From the NCBI GenBank assembly GCA_963978905.1, contig OZ022256.1, positions 7,547,501-7,611,500 of the forward strand: 64,000 bases of DNA, in the 5' to 3' direction. The notes under the pieces were generated by a model. It saw nothing but the letters and a program-made list of their open reading frames with translations, ran no database searches and was not told the DNA's origin. Below, piece by piece: positions 24,701 to 36,650 of this stretch (within the stretch, counting starts at the first letter, position 1; every line of letters begins with the position of its first letter). A program made the translations under genes and the position numbers. This stretch comes from Trichostrongylus colubriformis (lineage: Eukaryota; Nematoda; Chromadorea; Rhabditida; Trichostrongylidae).

Positions 24701-26054
24701 AGTATGAACGCGGCCTGAATGGTTTCTTTATATAATGAACCATTGTTACTAGCTAGGCGACATCTCACCTTCCTTGACGATCGAGGAAACATCAGGAAAT
24801 CGTCTACGGACTTGCATGGAAATATCACGGTACACTAAGATCTGTAACGCAAGCCATACTTACTCTATAGTCATTCTTTTTGTAATTAATTCCTTCTAGT
24901 GAAGGCTATCGTAATAAGGAAGTTGTAATCTGAGCTGACCTGTGAAAGTATCATATATCGAATTACCGATCGACGCATAAGTTTAGCCTCTTCTTCTTGT
25001 GCTGGATCGCTCCTCAACACAGCTGTCAGTGTAAGCGCCAAGCTGAATGATACTCATTTCTGTGGAGGCCACTGATGCATAAAAAATGTATCCCCTGTTA
25101 TTTGAAGTAAATGAATTGTGGACGGTAATGGAAACCATTTGCGAAAGCTAGTGCAGAGAACGTCACATTCAGAAAAAGAAATAAATAAAATTATTCAAGT
25201 CGTTACTGTACAGACACTTTACAGAAGAGATACTTAGTGATCCGAAAAGAAGAGCTCGAATGAAAGAGGGGATCGTAAAACGTCAAATTCTGCGTGAACG
25301 GGAATGAAGCTTCCGGAATCAACTTTCTTCGAAGTCAGTTTTCACCCGAGCCATGTATCTCTTTTCTGGATGTGGAGATTCTGCATGGGAATTCTGAAGT
25401 ATTGAGATTCTCCCATTACTTGTCTTTTGCAAACTTCGCTGATTTTCTTTATCTTGTCTGCTTTATTTGACCTTCTTTATTTTTATGTATTAAGTGGAGA
25501 ATTCAGCTAGCGGTAGTAATATGAACCTGAAATCATGCCACTTTCAGGCCAAATGCCCTCGATTCAGTAAAGCAATATTTATAGACATAAAGATATCGAA
25601 ACATTACTTTTCAATCCAGCCCATATTGCTGAAGAATTTCCTCCACCGATCAGCTATAATATTTACAAAGAAGGCAAGCATGAACGTCAACGGTATGTAA
25701 TCGAGTTTCGAGTTGCAATAATAAGCGATTTTTTCGAATTGTCTGCAAAAATGATTTTTCCTTCTTGAGTCCGTGTTGATGAATGGAGTAGAACAGAATT
25801 CTAAAGTTTGGGTACCCGAAGTAAAATCGATGCTCACTGCTCATGCTTCGATTCACTTGAAACTCATGCACGTACCTTTGTTGAGATGCATTCAAGGCGT
25901 ATCGATAAATACAGAAAACAGCATAATAGGCTAGAATCCATAAAATGAGTTCACTTTTAACTGATTTCCATATTGACCCACGCCATCGAAGTAGAAGTTT
26001 GAGAAAGGTAAATGATGATACGGAGGCCACATCAAGGTTATATGAGATCGTCAT
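18761..26054 (-). CDS. Bestrophin A, anion channel paralog (conserved core)
   Basis: Exons 26054-25876, 25742-25608, 25042-24940, 24841-24769, 23844-23784, 23587-23491, 23431-23354, 23304-23215, 22157-22095, 19834-19754, 18901-18761, all phase-compatible. Bestrophins form pentameric Ca2+-regulated anion channels in membranes. Seen here: [11 protein letters not shown] near residue 21; IPLTFMLAF, whose I76, F80 and F84 coincide with the human BEST1 pore-neck residues; [36 protein letters not shown]; and the Ca2+-clasp [13 protein letters not shown] at about residue 300. Exon 10 ([16 protein letters not shown]) is the most diverged of the three paralogs. The region corresponding to a single 155-nt exon in B and C is split here by a 196-bp intron into 61 + 97 nt. 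Two overlapping GT donors end exon 10 (18761 or 18759). The C-terminal tail is not settled (see 14364-14882). Introns carry a Tc1 derivative, a LINE-like tail, a fold-back element and a MITE. Confidence 0.93.
19212..19602 (-). mobile_element. Internally deleted Tc1-type element in intron 9 of bestrophin A
   Basis: Inverted ends gaggtcaaaagttg (19212) and caacttttgaccgc (to 19602) have one mismatch and are flanked by TA on both sides. The minus strand retains a Tc1-like transposase C-terminus ([18 protein letters not shown], then [13 protein letters not shown]). Length 391 bp. Confidence 0.8.
20920..21095 (+). mobile_element. Fragment resembling a LINE (RTE-like) 3' coding end
   Basis: A frame reading [20 protein letters not shown], then [20 protein letters not shown], resembles the RWAGHxxR...WxxxVTEWxPR..RxxGRPxxRW tail that ends many RTE/RT-LINE proteins. 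The signature W..R and the final RW are altered by stops. No reverse transcriptase core is visible upstream. Confidence 0.45.
22278..23152. mobile_element. Fold-back element in intron 7-8 of bestrophin A
   Basis: Left arm (about 22278-22390, with gtatgtcgtaaggacagaaa and atcgcg) and right arm (about 23040-23152, with tttctgttcttacgacatac) are inverted repeats of roughly 110 bp with small indels. The 650-bp interior has no transposase, so it is non-autonomous. Confidence 0.7.
24547..24717. repeat. MITE, GGCCGC-TTCATACTTTGCG family (M1)
   Basis: Ends ggccgccttcatactttgcg and cgcagagtatgaacgcggcc are inverted. The interior is GC-rich, with gtggctacgttca. It lies in intron 4 of bestrophin A. At least eight further copies occur in the window. 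Confidence 0.85.
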
Positions 26055-26072
26055 GCTTCATTGAGCCAACTA
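26055..26072 (-). promoter_or_regulatory. Start context of bestrophin A: SL-type acceptor plus overlapping uORF
   Basis: TTTTTTCTAG ends at 26070, leaving a 15-nt leader. An upstream ATG at 26061 opens an eight-codon frame ending TAA at 26038, overlapping the bestrophin start by 17 nt in another frame. Trans-splicing is inferred from the T-rich acceptor. Confidence 0.45.
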
Positions 26073-26872
26073 GAAAAAATGAACATATTTTTATAGTTTT
26101 GAACAGACGGCATTTCAGATACACAATCTGCTACCAAACTATTTCGGGAACACTGTACGTATCGTGAACACGAATGTGAATATAGAATTAGTGTGGGGTG
26201 CAGAGGCTTACATTGATAAATATGAATAATATGAGACTGAATTATCTGCAAATGCGTAAGACACGTAAGACATGCATAGCAAAGGTGCCAACGGTAAATT
26301 TTTTGTTTTTGACTGAAATTGGTACGTCAATATTTCTGTTGTACTTCCAAAAATCGACCATAATTAGAACCGAAGTCAATTGATTTCGAGCAACACCTTA
26401 GTTTCAGCCTTTTGTGTGCCAGTCTGCTTCTTCAGATGTGGGAGCGTGACTTTCAGTACCAGCAATATATACGAATAATGTCTGAGAAGTGCATAATTCC
26501 ATGTAAATGCCCAGCAGCGGAATACTAAATGTATATAATGACTAAACATGATAGAATCTAACAGACAAATCAGAATAAGAAAGCATCATCAAACAGAAAT
26601 CATTGAAGCAACTCGATTATTACGCCTGCAACTTTATTAATATCAGCTACAGTATAATTCCTTCAGTCAACACGAGTGGATCCGGCTGATGAAATTTCAT
26701 CGAATAATGTTCGAGATACATATATGGTAATATAAAGCTATAGAAATGATTTGATCTTGACTGATCTGCTCAGATTTGTATGGACTGACTGCTAATCATC
26801 AAACATGCAAATCATTTCTCAAATATTACTTCGTTTACTTCCGCGGAGAAAAAAGCGCTAGCTTCAGATTTA

Positions 26873-27255
26873 AAGGGATCGTTCACGGAAAAATGAGTTT
26901 TTTTGTTACGCATATATTTATGTTGTATTTGCCTAATAAAGGCCGCATGCAAAGTTCCACGTGAAAAAGTGAGAATTCGGCTAAGATAAAGCTCCCCGAA
27001 TTCTCGGCCGGGTGGGCGGGGCTCGCAGTAAAAGCCCCGTTTCGTCGTCCGCCGCGATTGGGAACAAAGAGGTGGACTGTTTACGTAAATTTATGTTCCT
27101 ACAATGCGTCTTCGACCGCGGCGGACGACAGGGTGGGCACTTGAAGCTTGAGAAAACTAAGAAGTGTGAAATCTTGCATGCGGCCCACATTAGGGAAATA
27201 CAGCATAATATGTGGGCAACAGAAAAACTCATTTTCCATGGAAGATTTTTCCTTC
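26873..27255. repeat. Long-TIR MITE, family R1, copy 1
   Basis: Left arm (gatcgttcacggaaaaatga...gccgcatgcaaagt) and right arm (cttgcatgcggcccacatta...aaaaactcattttcc) are about 130-bp inverted repeats. Inside, cgtccgccgcg-type motifs occur in opposite orientation. Confidence 0.85.
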
Positions 27256-30200
27256 AAAGCGGTTGCAAGGTTCTTCTGAGCCCTTCATTCCCCACCATTC
27301 CGCAACATAAAAAGAAGTTCATGTGCGGGCAAGATTTTTTGCATTTCTTCATTTTCTCAAGCATGTGTGAGTCCACATTCACCAATGAATTCTCACTATC
27401 AGCCATCTCAACGTCCACGCTTTTTTCCAGCGACCGCCTCTGCAAGAGCTCGTCCGTAGATTATTGTTAAGGCCTCTCGTAATGTCAAGATCTCGAGGTG
27501 ATTGGCATGTTACTACACTTGCGAACCACTTGATTTTGATGCTTTTCAAAATATTTTATTCACAGGTCATGAGGATTCACCCCCAGTAAAATGCGGAAGA
27601 TCTTGGCAGCACCAGTGGACAAACAGCGTTGAAGAGGAGACGCTGTAAAAAAGAGATGATAGAGGAATAACACAAATATCGTAGAGAATTATAATGACAA
27701 AGTGAGAAAAGCCAGTCACAAGACATTCAAGAGAACACCGAAGGGGAGGGAAGACAGTTGAGAACTTTCAAATTTGAAGGAAAGTGAATAAAAATATCCC
27801 TGAAGTGGAGCGAAAGAACATACTAGATATATGGAAAAATCATGGATAAAATTTTCTTTTTTTTCAGCTCTTCAGAGGCCCAGTTGGTTGACAACGCTAA
27901 TTTTTATACTTTTCATTATGAAACAATAAAAAGTTCTGAAAATTGTCGCGCATATTAGTGTGCACGAGACAATCATAGCCAGCTTTTTCATTCGACGTCA
28001 TCATCTACGAGCTATCGTCCGCAAAGTGTCTGTGCAGTGCCATTGTCCGGCAACCTGTTATCAGCAACTGCAGTGCATCTAAGGACGGCGCCTATAGGCA
28101 CCCCATAAACGCCACTTTTTACTGTATTTGTGCTTGCTGCCTTTAACAAAGGAATACTGCGCATTGGTTTTGAAATACGCATCCTAACGCTGTTACAGAC
28201 CATCTATCGAGACTTCGCTAAAAGCAGACAACTCCAAGCATCCTCATAGCGCTCAGTTTGGTACAGGTCTTTAACACATAGATAGATGGCGCGGGAGAGC
28301 CACTGCAATTGTCTCGTTCGTCGTCTTCGTCTTCAAAGGGTATTGTCAGCAGTGTCATATCAAGAAAAAGTGCTGATTTCTGCGCATGAGCGATCACGCC
28401 AACTTTCAGCGGCTGTTAGGCACCCTGAAGCGTGACCATTTTAAAAAAGATACAACAATGACTCGCATCATGACGGACTCTCATGGGCACAACGGAACAA
28501 CGAACCCTTATAGGTTCATGATGACTTGTACGATTTTATGCAACAACTACACTCAAGGTAATTCTGTATTGCTTAATTGCCGATTATCACCCCACGTTCG
28601 ACATCATTCCTGCGATATTTCCGTAAAAGCAGTATGAACAATATGACACAAAATGATTAACAACAATAAAATGAAATTGAAATAAATAATATTAGTTAAT
28701 AGAGTGGTTTGTTTGAATTCTGAATATGATGAACCACCGTTCTTCTTCTCGAACTCCGTAGTTATGCAGTGGGAGCAGAAAAAAATAAGAGTAGTTATAA
28801 GGGGCGAATAGCAGGAGCAAGAGGTGTATCCATGACATGAAATGGAGATTACGACAAATTGATTAGCTTCAATTTTTCCGAAGGAGAGCATAGGAAATGG
28901 AACGTATACACCACAGGTGAGCGGATGGATTCAACACACTGTGAGTGGGGAAGATTGTTAAAGCAGCGGGATGTGCGAATCTATCAAGTTAAGGCAATGG
29001 ATGGCATGTAAATAATAAACGTTTGATAGCAAAATTTATTGGAAACCAATGACAGGAAATAATGCGTGAATCATTTCGTTTCCATAACATAATTTCATCT
29101 ATTTGCCTGCAAATGTGCAAACAGTTAGAGAACGGAGTCACTGAGAACAGTGCCATGAATCGATTTCGTGAAAAAATTTGAAGCACCGAAAAGGTAAAAA
29201 GGCACTTTTACAGAAGAAAAAAAGGTGCACTTACTTTTGCTCTCCAGGGGTCCGCACAATTAAGAAACGACCACCATCTCATAGTTGTGCAGGAGGCCTT
29301 TCCTGTGGGCTTCGCTATTGGTCAAGGGAGAGGTGGCTCTACAACCGAAGGTTATTTGCTTTGCTGCACTGAGCCCTATATGTGCGCTTCAGCCATTTTC
29401 TATTTTGATGTACATTGGAAGACTTTTGGATGAATCTTTTGCCAAACTTCAGCTTCACTTCAACTCTTGTTGGAAATTCCGTTCATACAAGTATCTTCGG
29501 AGGCTTAGTGGATTCTGCATGCAGGATTGGTGTATGTTAACCATAGTCATATCGAGCACAGAACTATTCGCGCCCGTCTCTTCTGATTTCGTTCACACAC
29601 ATGGATACGCCAGTCGTCCTATTTGCAGGTCCATTGGATGTTTAACCCATTCGCGACCGCGCCGGTTTTCGAAAAATGGCGCGTTTGGACCGGATCGATT
29701 GCGACCGGCGGGTTGCGTTAACCATATGTGGCTGACACGGTCCCACAGAGCCATTTTTCGATTTTCTACGTTTTTACTAGTTTGTTTTTGTTTCGGTGTA
29801 GTTGGGGGGGTGCATGTACTCGGCGTCTACCTTATTTCTTCCTGTGCTTTAGATGGGGAAAGGGACTTCTGGCACAATTCAACGATTACCACCCCACACA
29901 TCGTTAGTTAAGAAAGCCTTACTGGAACTTGTATTAAGAAGTTATTTGGGGTGCTGTTCGCAAATATGACTTCCTTTTTTGACGTTAGCGTAAATTTGAT
30001 GCAACTGCATTTTGTTCAAAATTGTCATTTTAGGCTACTGCGGACACTGCTCGGTTAAAGATGGCTCCAATTTTGTTCACTTGTAGTGTAATGGTGCTAA
30101 TATAGCTGGGGATCGTCATCTTCCCGCTGTCGTATATCATCTGATACTATTCTACAGTCATCAATTTGCTCACTTAAGCGTATATTTCCTCCGAAGCATT

Positions 30201-32165
30201 GGTGAAGAAGAAAAGGTTCCCCTCTCTTGAAGCTTAGGCGAATTGCGGGAGAAGTGGTGCTTTACTTTTGGCACAGCTACAGTGGTGCTGAACGCCACCA
30301 ACGGGTGCCATATTTGTGTTCGGCCCCACCCCCTCCCCCTCCTCTAAATATCCCTCATAGACAAAGTTCCACAAGTTATGCTGAAAACAAGATATGAGTC
30401 CGGTGCAGTTGCTCGAAATTGGCGCCAACGCTAAAAACGAGTCACAATCGCGAAGCTCCCTTAATCACCCCAGCATTCAGGTTTCCACAGAATTTGGTGA
30501 GAAAAGTTGTCACACCAATTTTGTGAAGTAGAGGCCCCCTTTCTTCGGTCCATGGCTTACATAACAGCCAGGGTCAAACCTCCGTCGAGCAATGCTCGAC
30601 AGGGCTTCGTATTTGGTCCACTGAAGGAGGTCGTAATCGTTAAGGTAGGCTGAAGGCATAACAGACGCCGTGGATAATTCTATCCAAGGAGTCATGGAGA
30701 GATCTCGCCATTTCGACGGAAAAAATTTTCCGCTTGACTTCTCTCAGAATAACTTCTTTAGTTCAAGTAGTATGCAGGAACGACAACCTCGCAGACCCCG
30801 CGCAACAAATTTGCACTCATAAGGTCAAATTTGAGGAAGTTGCGACCGATTGGAGTAGAAAACTTTTCACTTCAACTTTTCAGAAATTTTCAATAATTTT
30901 CCTAGACTGAATTTCCATATAGAGAACTACGCAGCTATCAGGAGAACCAAGGGCCCAATAGATTGGTCTAATGAAGTTATTGTGAAAACAGTTCACAGTG
31001 CCTCGAAAGGTTTACTTCAAGCAAGGCTACAAGTATTCGAAAATGCTCGATTTTATTATTGGGAAGATGCCGCGCCCCATTGTGATCGCTGCGTCGCTGC
31101 CGCGATAGCTACGTGGCTATTGCAATTTAGCGCATTACACGGCTCCTAATTCGTTTCAAACTTTTCTTTCCTTGTTTTTTCCTCCTTTATCTCTGCCGCA
31201 TAGATTGCGTGACTTTCAAGCCTTCTCCTTTGTCATCAGAGGACGAGCGCATCACCAATGGACAGCGGCGCTTTCGTTTCGAAATATAGGTATTGAACTT
31301 CGATAGGTTCATACTTCTCTAAGAGCCTTTGTTTTGGGATATAAGTGCTGATTTTAGTTAAGTTCCTATTTCTCTCAGCGCGTCAAGAGTTCAGCCTGTT
31401 TTTTGACCGTAGACTTTTACTTTCTTTGACGAATCGCATCGGCTTGGTAAAAAACACAGAAATAGTCGAAGCTGAAAAAGGGGAGGGTCGGTGGAGGCTC
31501 CCTTTGAGGGGCGGGGATAGTATTTTTTGAAGTTTTTGTACACTACGCTACGCTTGACCCTGACTCATGACTGTTAATTGTGCTAGTCTGCCCAGATCAT
31601 TAAGTGAGATGAGCACTTGGGTTATCGCAGTGCACTACCTTTTTCTGATATCATGAAGCTATTTATAATTGCTCAAAGCTGCCTTTTTTTGTATTATGTG
31701 ACGTGAATAAGCTGGTGCTGTAGTGTGGCGTTGATAATTCCTGCGAGTGATGTAAGAATGGAATCCGTTCAAGTTAAGTCCGAACTGAGTCCGAACTGCT
31801 TCAAGGCACAGTTCACAATGATCCTTCTGGGTGTTCGCGTTCGGTGAAGATTTTAGGGGTACTGGAGAGCACATGTGTGAGGTAAACTAGAGTAACACAA
31901 AACCGCAGACATTTCAAAAGCTGCAGGCACGACAGATTTTCGCTTTATTTGCCATTTTTCTACACTTTTTTCTACAGCATTTCTGAACATCTCACGAATA
32001 CTTTATAACAGAAGGATACCGATATGAGTTGTAAAGTTGCCCTAGCGCCGCACCTCACAGGTTCGCAGAGGTCTGTTTTCCGAGTAGTCTGTAATTAATG
32101 CTCCAGCAAATCATGTTATGTATTTCAAGGAGTGTGATGCATATTTAGTATGTTTATTCTCAGTT
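27256..32165. other. 4.9-kb intergenic stretch, no confident gene
   Basis: A possible orphan exon at 27450-27254 (-) follows a CTCTTGCAG acceptor and reads RRSLEKSVDVEMADSENSLV; no partner was found. A 208-residue open frame at 29285-29911 (+) has no motif. A TTAA-flanked 80-bp GC-rich block is at 29641-29721. The rest is AT-rich with no recognisable structure. Confidence 0.4.
29640..29721. repeat. TTAA-flanked GC-rich block, possible piggyBac-type MITE scar
   Basis: Starts TTAACCCATTCGCGACCG and ends ggttgcgTTAA. The inner ends are only partly complementary (gcgaccg...ccgg / ccggcgggttgcg). Suggestive only. Confidence 0.25.
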
Positions 32166-32309
32166 TTATACATATGACTCGTACAACGGAAGCTCAACCA
32201 TCAACAGTGTTGAGTTGATTCTCGAACGCCGGAGAACTGTAGGTACACTGTAGGTTGGAAGTGCCGGGAGATTATATTTTATCTCTTCGTTGTTCTTCAG
32301 ACTTGGACG
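32166..32309 (-). CDS. Tentative terminal exon of bestrophin B
   Basis: A strong TCTTTTCAG acceptor at 32310 opens a 47-residue frame (RPSLKNNEEIKYNLPALPTY...) ending in TAA at 32166. It is the only well-spliced candidate on the minus strand downstream of bestrophin B exon 10. The intermediate exon was not found and the gap is 4.3 kb, so the link is inference. Confidence 0.25.
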   Translation of the reverse strand, partial: RPSLKNNEEIKYNLPALPTYSVPTVLRRSRINSTLLMVELPLYESYV

Positions 32310-33300
32310 CTGAAAAGAGTAAATAGGAAAAAACAGATATAAAAATCCAAGGCTCCATCTTCTACTGAGAACATAAATTCCCGACACTCATAATATGTGG
32401 GAAAATATCCAACGTCAAGCTATCGATGATAGGAATGCTGCGGTATTTCTTGAAGAACACACTGCCTGCAAATTTTCATCGCACCAGTATAGACGTATCA
32501 GCATCACCTTCCTTAGCAACTGATATCGACTGATCACACCACCTCTCAATCACAAATAAAGCGCAGAACCAAGATAATGTAGAAGTAACTATTGCAGTGA
32601 TCCTCACAAGTTTCGGAAGCGGACTTGAGTGAGCCTGCCGTCATCTCTGCGACACCGACCTAGAGATCTGCGTTGAAGCAGTAGTGCGATTTTTTCGCCT
32701 CATTCTGCGTCTATCAGATCGCACTCCGCATTCTTGCCTGCTCCGCAATGCTGACAACTGTACGAACGCGTATGGATGCGGTCCAACTCACCAACTCGCC
32801 GTCTCGTACTCCCTGATGTCGCCTTACCGTAATGTACTTCAAACCTGAAACTGCCCTTTTCACTAAACGCAGGAGATAATAAAACACTTCATGTGAAATT
32901 CTTGCCAACAAAGTGTGGTTACGAAGAAACTCGCAAGGAGGCTGGCTTGGTTGTTTGTGACATGGCATGCACAAAGTGAGCCCTCTCTGTGCTAAAGGAG
33001 ATATTTTGCACATGGGCGCCTGAGAGTGAGATAAGATTAATGAATTAAGATTACCCTTGTTGAGCTGATGAACTTTATATGAACTTTGTTTATAAGCTCA
33101 GCACAAGGCAACACATCCCTTAACAAGTACTAATCACACTGATCATGCTCTACAGTGCTCCATGCTGTGCGGTCACGTCCGTGACATGTAGACAACCATG
33201 CCCAATACTCCATGTGAAAAATATAATTTAGAAAGGAGACAACCATGAGAATACTTCTCTCGGAGGACGGTTCCTGTACAGGGGAACGGGCAAAATAAAC

Positions 33301-34173
33301 TAATCATACAAGCAAAGGTCAACAGGCGAGCGTGGCCATTCTCAATGAAGTGCACATCGCTGTATGTGTCTTAAGACGCTGAACTCAAATCTGTTCCCAA
33401 AATTGTGGACGGCTCTGCGAACGAAGTAAAGGTTTTTTCTGAATGAGCAAGACTATGACATAGTGAATGCAGGCGCCCGCAGCGCATGAGCAAGGCGTCT
33501 TTGCTCAGAAGCAGCGTTGTTCATATGTTCAGGGAGTCAAATTACTTCTGGGAGGAAGTATTGAGCTTAATCGAAGTTCTGACCAAAATTCGAATGGATC
33601 CCAAGGTAAAGTAGGGTGACCATAGAGTAAGTGGTATTTTTTTCACTTTACATGAAAAAACTATCGGCGGTAACAAACATGACTGAAACGAACGTCTCAC
33701 AGGCATTTATTGCAGCAAAGGAGCGCAGCAATAGCAAAAAAGAGCATTATCTTGCTTATTATTGTTTATTGTTATTATATATTATTTCATCGATTTCTTA
33801 TTACCATTATTTATCATCTTATTTAACAGCAAGGGTCAACAGCGCTTTGTTGAATATCTTTCCATTCATTCCTCCAGAAATCTTTCGGAATCATGGTCAA
33901 AATGTCGACTAGGCTGAAAAAAAAACACCAGGGTAATTCGACCTGCGCAGCATGTAAACAGCATTCTTCACTGAAACTCATTTTTCGTGCATTACGAGAG
34001 GCCGCACCTTCTGTGTAATGGTATTGCTCAAACAGGAACTTTTGATAACTTTGTTGGCGGAGACATACCGCTTATTTGGAAAGCCGCTTGAGTTCAGCGT
34101 CTCAAGACGCATAAGTGGTGTGCATCATACTGAGAATGGCCAGGCTGACCTGCTGACCTTTATTTGTTATAAT
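33301..34173. mobile_element. Inverted-repeat pair, probable remnant of a DNA transposon
   Basis: Segments 33301-33393 and 34089-34173 are inverted copies (shared gttcagcgtct.aagac.cata, gagaatggcca and ctgttgacctttg-like blocks), separated by about 700 bp without a recognisable transposase. Outer ends are not defined. Confidence 0.55.
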
Positions 34174-34459
34174 GTCATGCGCGGTAGGATGGAAAAGAGA
34201 ATGTAAAAAACGAGGTGAACGCAAAATTCCAGTCACCAACAATTTCGAAAGTTCTTACGGAAATTTGGACGAGTTGCTTTTGTTTTCCACATTCTCGGAT
34301 AGCAAATTAAAAAGCTTATCTCGATGAATATTCTGCATGGCAGAGTAATAGACGAGGCGGATCAAGTCCTTTTTTTATGTATATATGAAGATAAGTTATA
34401 CCTCCAGCTACCTTTCATTTAAGATCACTTTAGCACAGCAATACAGCAATGTCTTATCA

Positions 34460-35395
34460 GGGAGGGCTTCCAACTTCTCATGGAACTTCGAATGGGGACC
34501 CCCTTAAATCGATGGAGCTTCGAACGCTGATTGCAACTGTGAAAACTAAATGTGCTACGGGCTGTTCCTAAAAGAGTTAGGAGTGTCAAAGTTTGCCTAT
34601 GATATCTTACTGGCGAGGCACTTTGCCATCAACACCGCCGTTGCTGAGCACGCGACGGCAAACGTGGCCTACTGGTAGTGTTGCGGATCTGCAGGAAAGG
34701 TGCCGAGGGTTTGCTCTCTGCCGGTGAAGGGTGTTGCCACCCAGTAATTTTTGCATTCTGTGTTTCATTATTGGTATGTGCTTTTCTTTCACTTCTGAAC
34801 GTTTCCTTGTACTAGTGCCTATCACGCCCATCATTTACTCTGCCACTTTAATTTTAACTACTACCATCCTCGGCAACTTTTAACGACTTCTTCTTTATTC
34901 AATGTGTTGCCACCCAATAGCCCGTGAATGTTTCTGAAACTAGGTCAAATTCGCGAATTGACTGAAATTTTGTCCCTTCAGATAATTTGATCCCCTAAAC
35001 ACGAACGAAAATAGCACTGGTCTTGCACGAGAACGATTGGCTCACGCGTTGTGGGCTTCCGAACGTACTGTGTAATAGTAGTATTTATTTAGGTAAACGC
35101 GTAGGCGATGCAAAAAATGCAAAAAACCACCGGCGAAGAGCAAACCCTCGAACTCTATCCTGCAGATCCTGAACACTACCAGTGAGCCACGGTGGCCGTT
35201 GTTGGTTCAGCAGCGGCCGTGCTGATGGCAAAGTGCCTCGCCATTGAGATATCACAGGCAAACTTTGACCCTCCTAACTCGCTTCGGAACACCCCGTAAC
35301 ACTTTTAGTTTTCACAGTTAAAATCAGCTTTGGGAGCTCTATCGATTCTTGGGGGTCCCTGTTCAAAGTTCCATGGGAAGCTGAAAGCTGTTCCT
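34460..35395. mobile_element. Large fold-back element with tRNA-like segments (family F1), copy 1
   Basis: Arms of about 250 bp are inverted: left starts cttctcatggaacttcga, right ends gttcaaagttccatgggaag, with matching tttgcctatgatatctt / gatatcacaggcaaa and cgaggcactttgccatca / gatggcaaagtgcctcg blocks. The interior has no coding capacity. Each arm carries a tRNA-like box-A/box-B segment. A full relative is at 61915-62850 and a core fragment at 12945-13170. Confidence 0.85.
35121..35197 (-). ncRNA. tRNA-like segment with Pol III-type terminator inside a fold-back element
   Basis: Minus strand: CCACCG...CGGTGG can close a 6-bp acceptor-like stem over 69 nt. TGGCTCACTGGTAGTG resembles box A and AGTTCGAGGG resembles box B. 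TTTTTT follows immediately (35126-35121). D-stem and anticodon-stem pairing is poor, so this is tRNA-derived (SINE-like) rather than a functional tRNA. Confidence 0.4.
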
Positions 35396-35399
35396 GGTT

Positions 35400-36330
35400 G
35401 GAAGAGCATATGACCAGTGATGTCGTATTGATAAACTTACCAAAAAGTAACATCAAACACCAATTGGCCAAAAGCCATCTGTATGACCGAACTTGCGTCA
35501 TGGAAAACTGTGGGAAAATGGAAATGAACGGGAAGTAGACTGTGCGCAAAGGAGAGTTATTTATCAGCTGCAGTGCTCAGAAGGGGTAAATTCAGTTCAG
35601 GAGGGTAAAGTCGACAGACTGTGGAATATGATAGTAGATGTGCTCAGCAATGTAGCAGTAGAGATAGAGATAGAACGACATAAAACCGCGAAAAACCGAG
35701 GAATAGGAACCCGATAAACCCCCTTCTCCCTCGTCCTCTGCGTCTCTAGCTCAGGCCTGGACTGGAGACAGGCCAGAGTCTGAACCAGCCGGCCAAGATC
35801 GTTGTCCCGCCCCCCCCCCCCCACAGCGACTCCCCCGGCCGCATAACCGCATAACGGCATGCCGAGTTGCGGGGTCGTTAAAAGACCCCGAGACGCGTTT
35901 TTTCAATGCGATTTTCGCCACATATGACCTCCACTATAGTAGAAGGATCGTTTTCAGAGAACATGTACTCCCAGATCTCAGTTTTACTTTACCCCTACTG
36001 GTGCCTTTAACATGTGATGTCTTGTACATCAGAGAAAACTGGGAGGCGGCTGAGCAAGGACGTAAAAGAACCTCTAGCTTGTGAAACAGGGAAAGTTTAG
36101 TTGCACCGCTCGGAAAGCACAAGAGAAAATCAAGTTGGTTGTAATTCCGTCATTGAATGTACCATACTGGCCCATAGAAACCTATCAGGCCAGGAAAACT
36201 CTTAAAGCTCTCTGGATAAGGCGTCTGGGTCACGTGACAGCAGGAATGAGTGCATCTGAGTAACTGACGATTTCTTGCCCGACGTTCTACTATATGAGTT
36301 CTGGTAGTGAGAACGTAACGCATTGCATTC
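35400..36330. other. 0.9-kb stretch with no supported gene
   Basis: Contains a C14-type homopolymer at 35810-35822 and short unsupported frames only. Confidence 0.4.
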
Positions 36331-36600
36331 ACGCATCTTATTGAAATTCTATAACAACGGCTTGACCCGAAGGTCTCACTTGCTCGGTTGTATCGTCGAA
36401 GTTGAGCAAGCGCTCAGTACTGGTGGAACTAGAGTGAGCAGTTCGGTGTTTAAATCACGACCTCGTTGGTTTCTTCGATTTGGGTTGCATCGAATCGCAA
36501 AGTATATGCAATAAGCAGTGGCAAGGAGTTGTGAAATGGTATCAGGTCTTTGGTAACGACGAAACTGTCGAAACGTCAAGCGAGATAAATATTCCATTTA
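36330..36600 (+). repeat. Possible tRNA-derived SINE-like repeat
   Basis: gcgctcagtactggtggaac and gagcagttcggtgtttaaat are placed like box A and box B of a tRNA-derived head. They are followed by an unrelated body ending gataaatattccattt. Single copy in this window, so the repeat status is unproven. Confidence 0.3.
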
Positions 36601-36650
36601 ACAAATCTGTTCGACAGAAAATTGACACAAGCTGCCAAGACATGTGATAC

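Noticed and set aside
29285..29911. 208-residue open frame on the plus strand
   Set aside because: No motif, no splice context, biased composition, and it runs through a GC-rich TTAA-flanked repeat-like block; probably chance.
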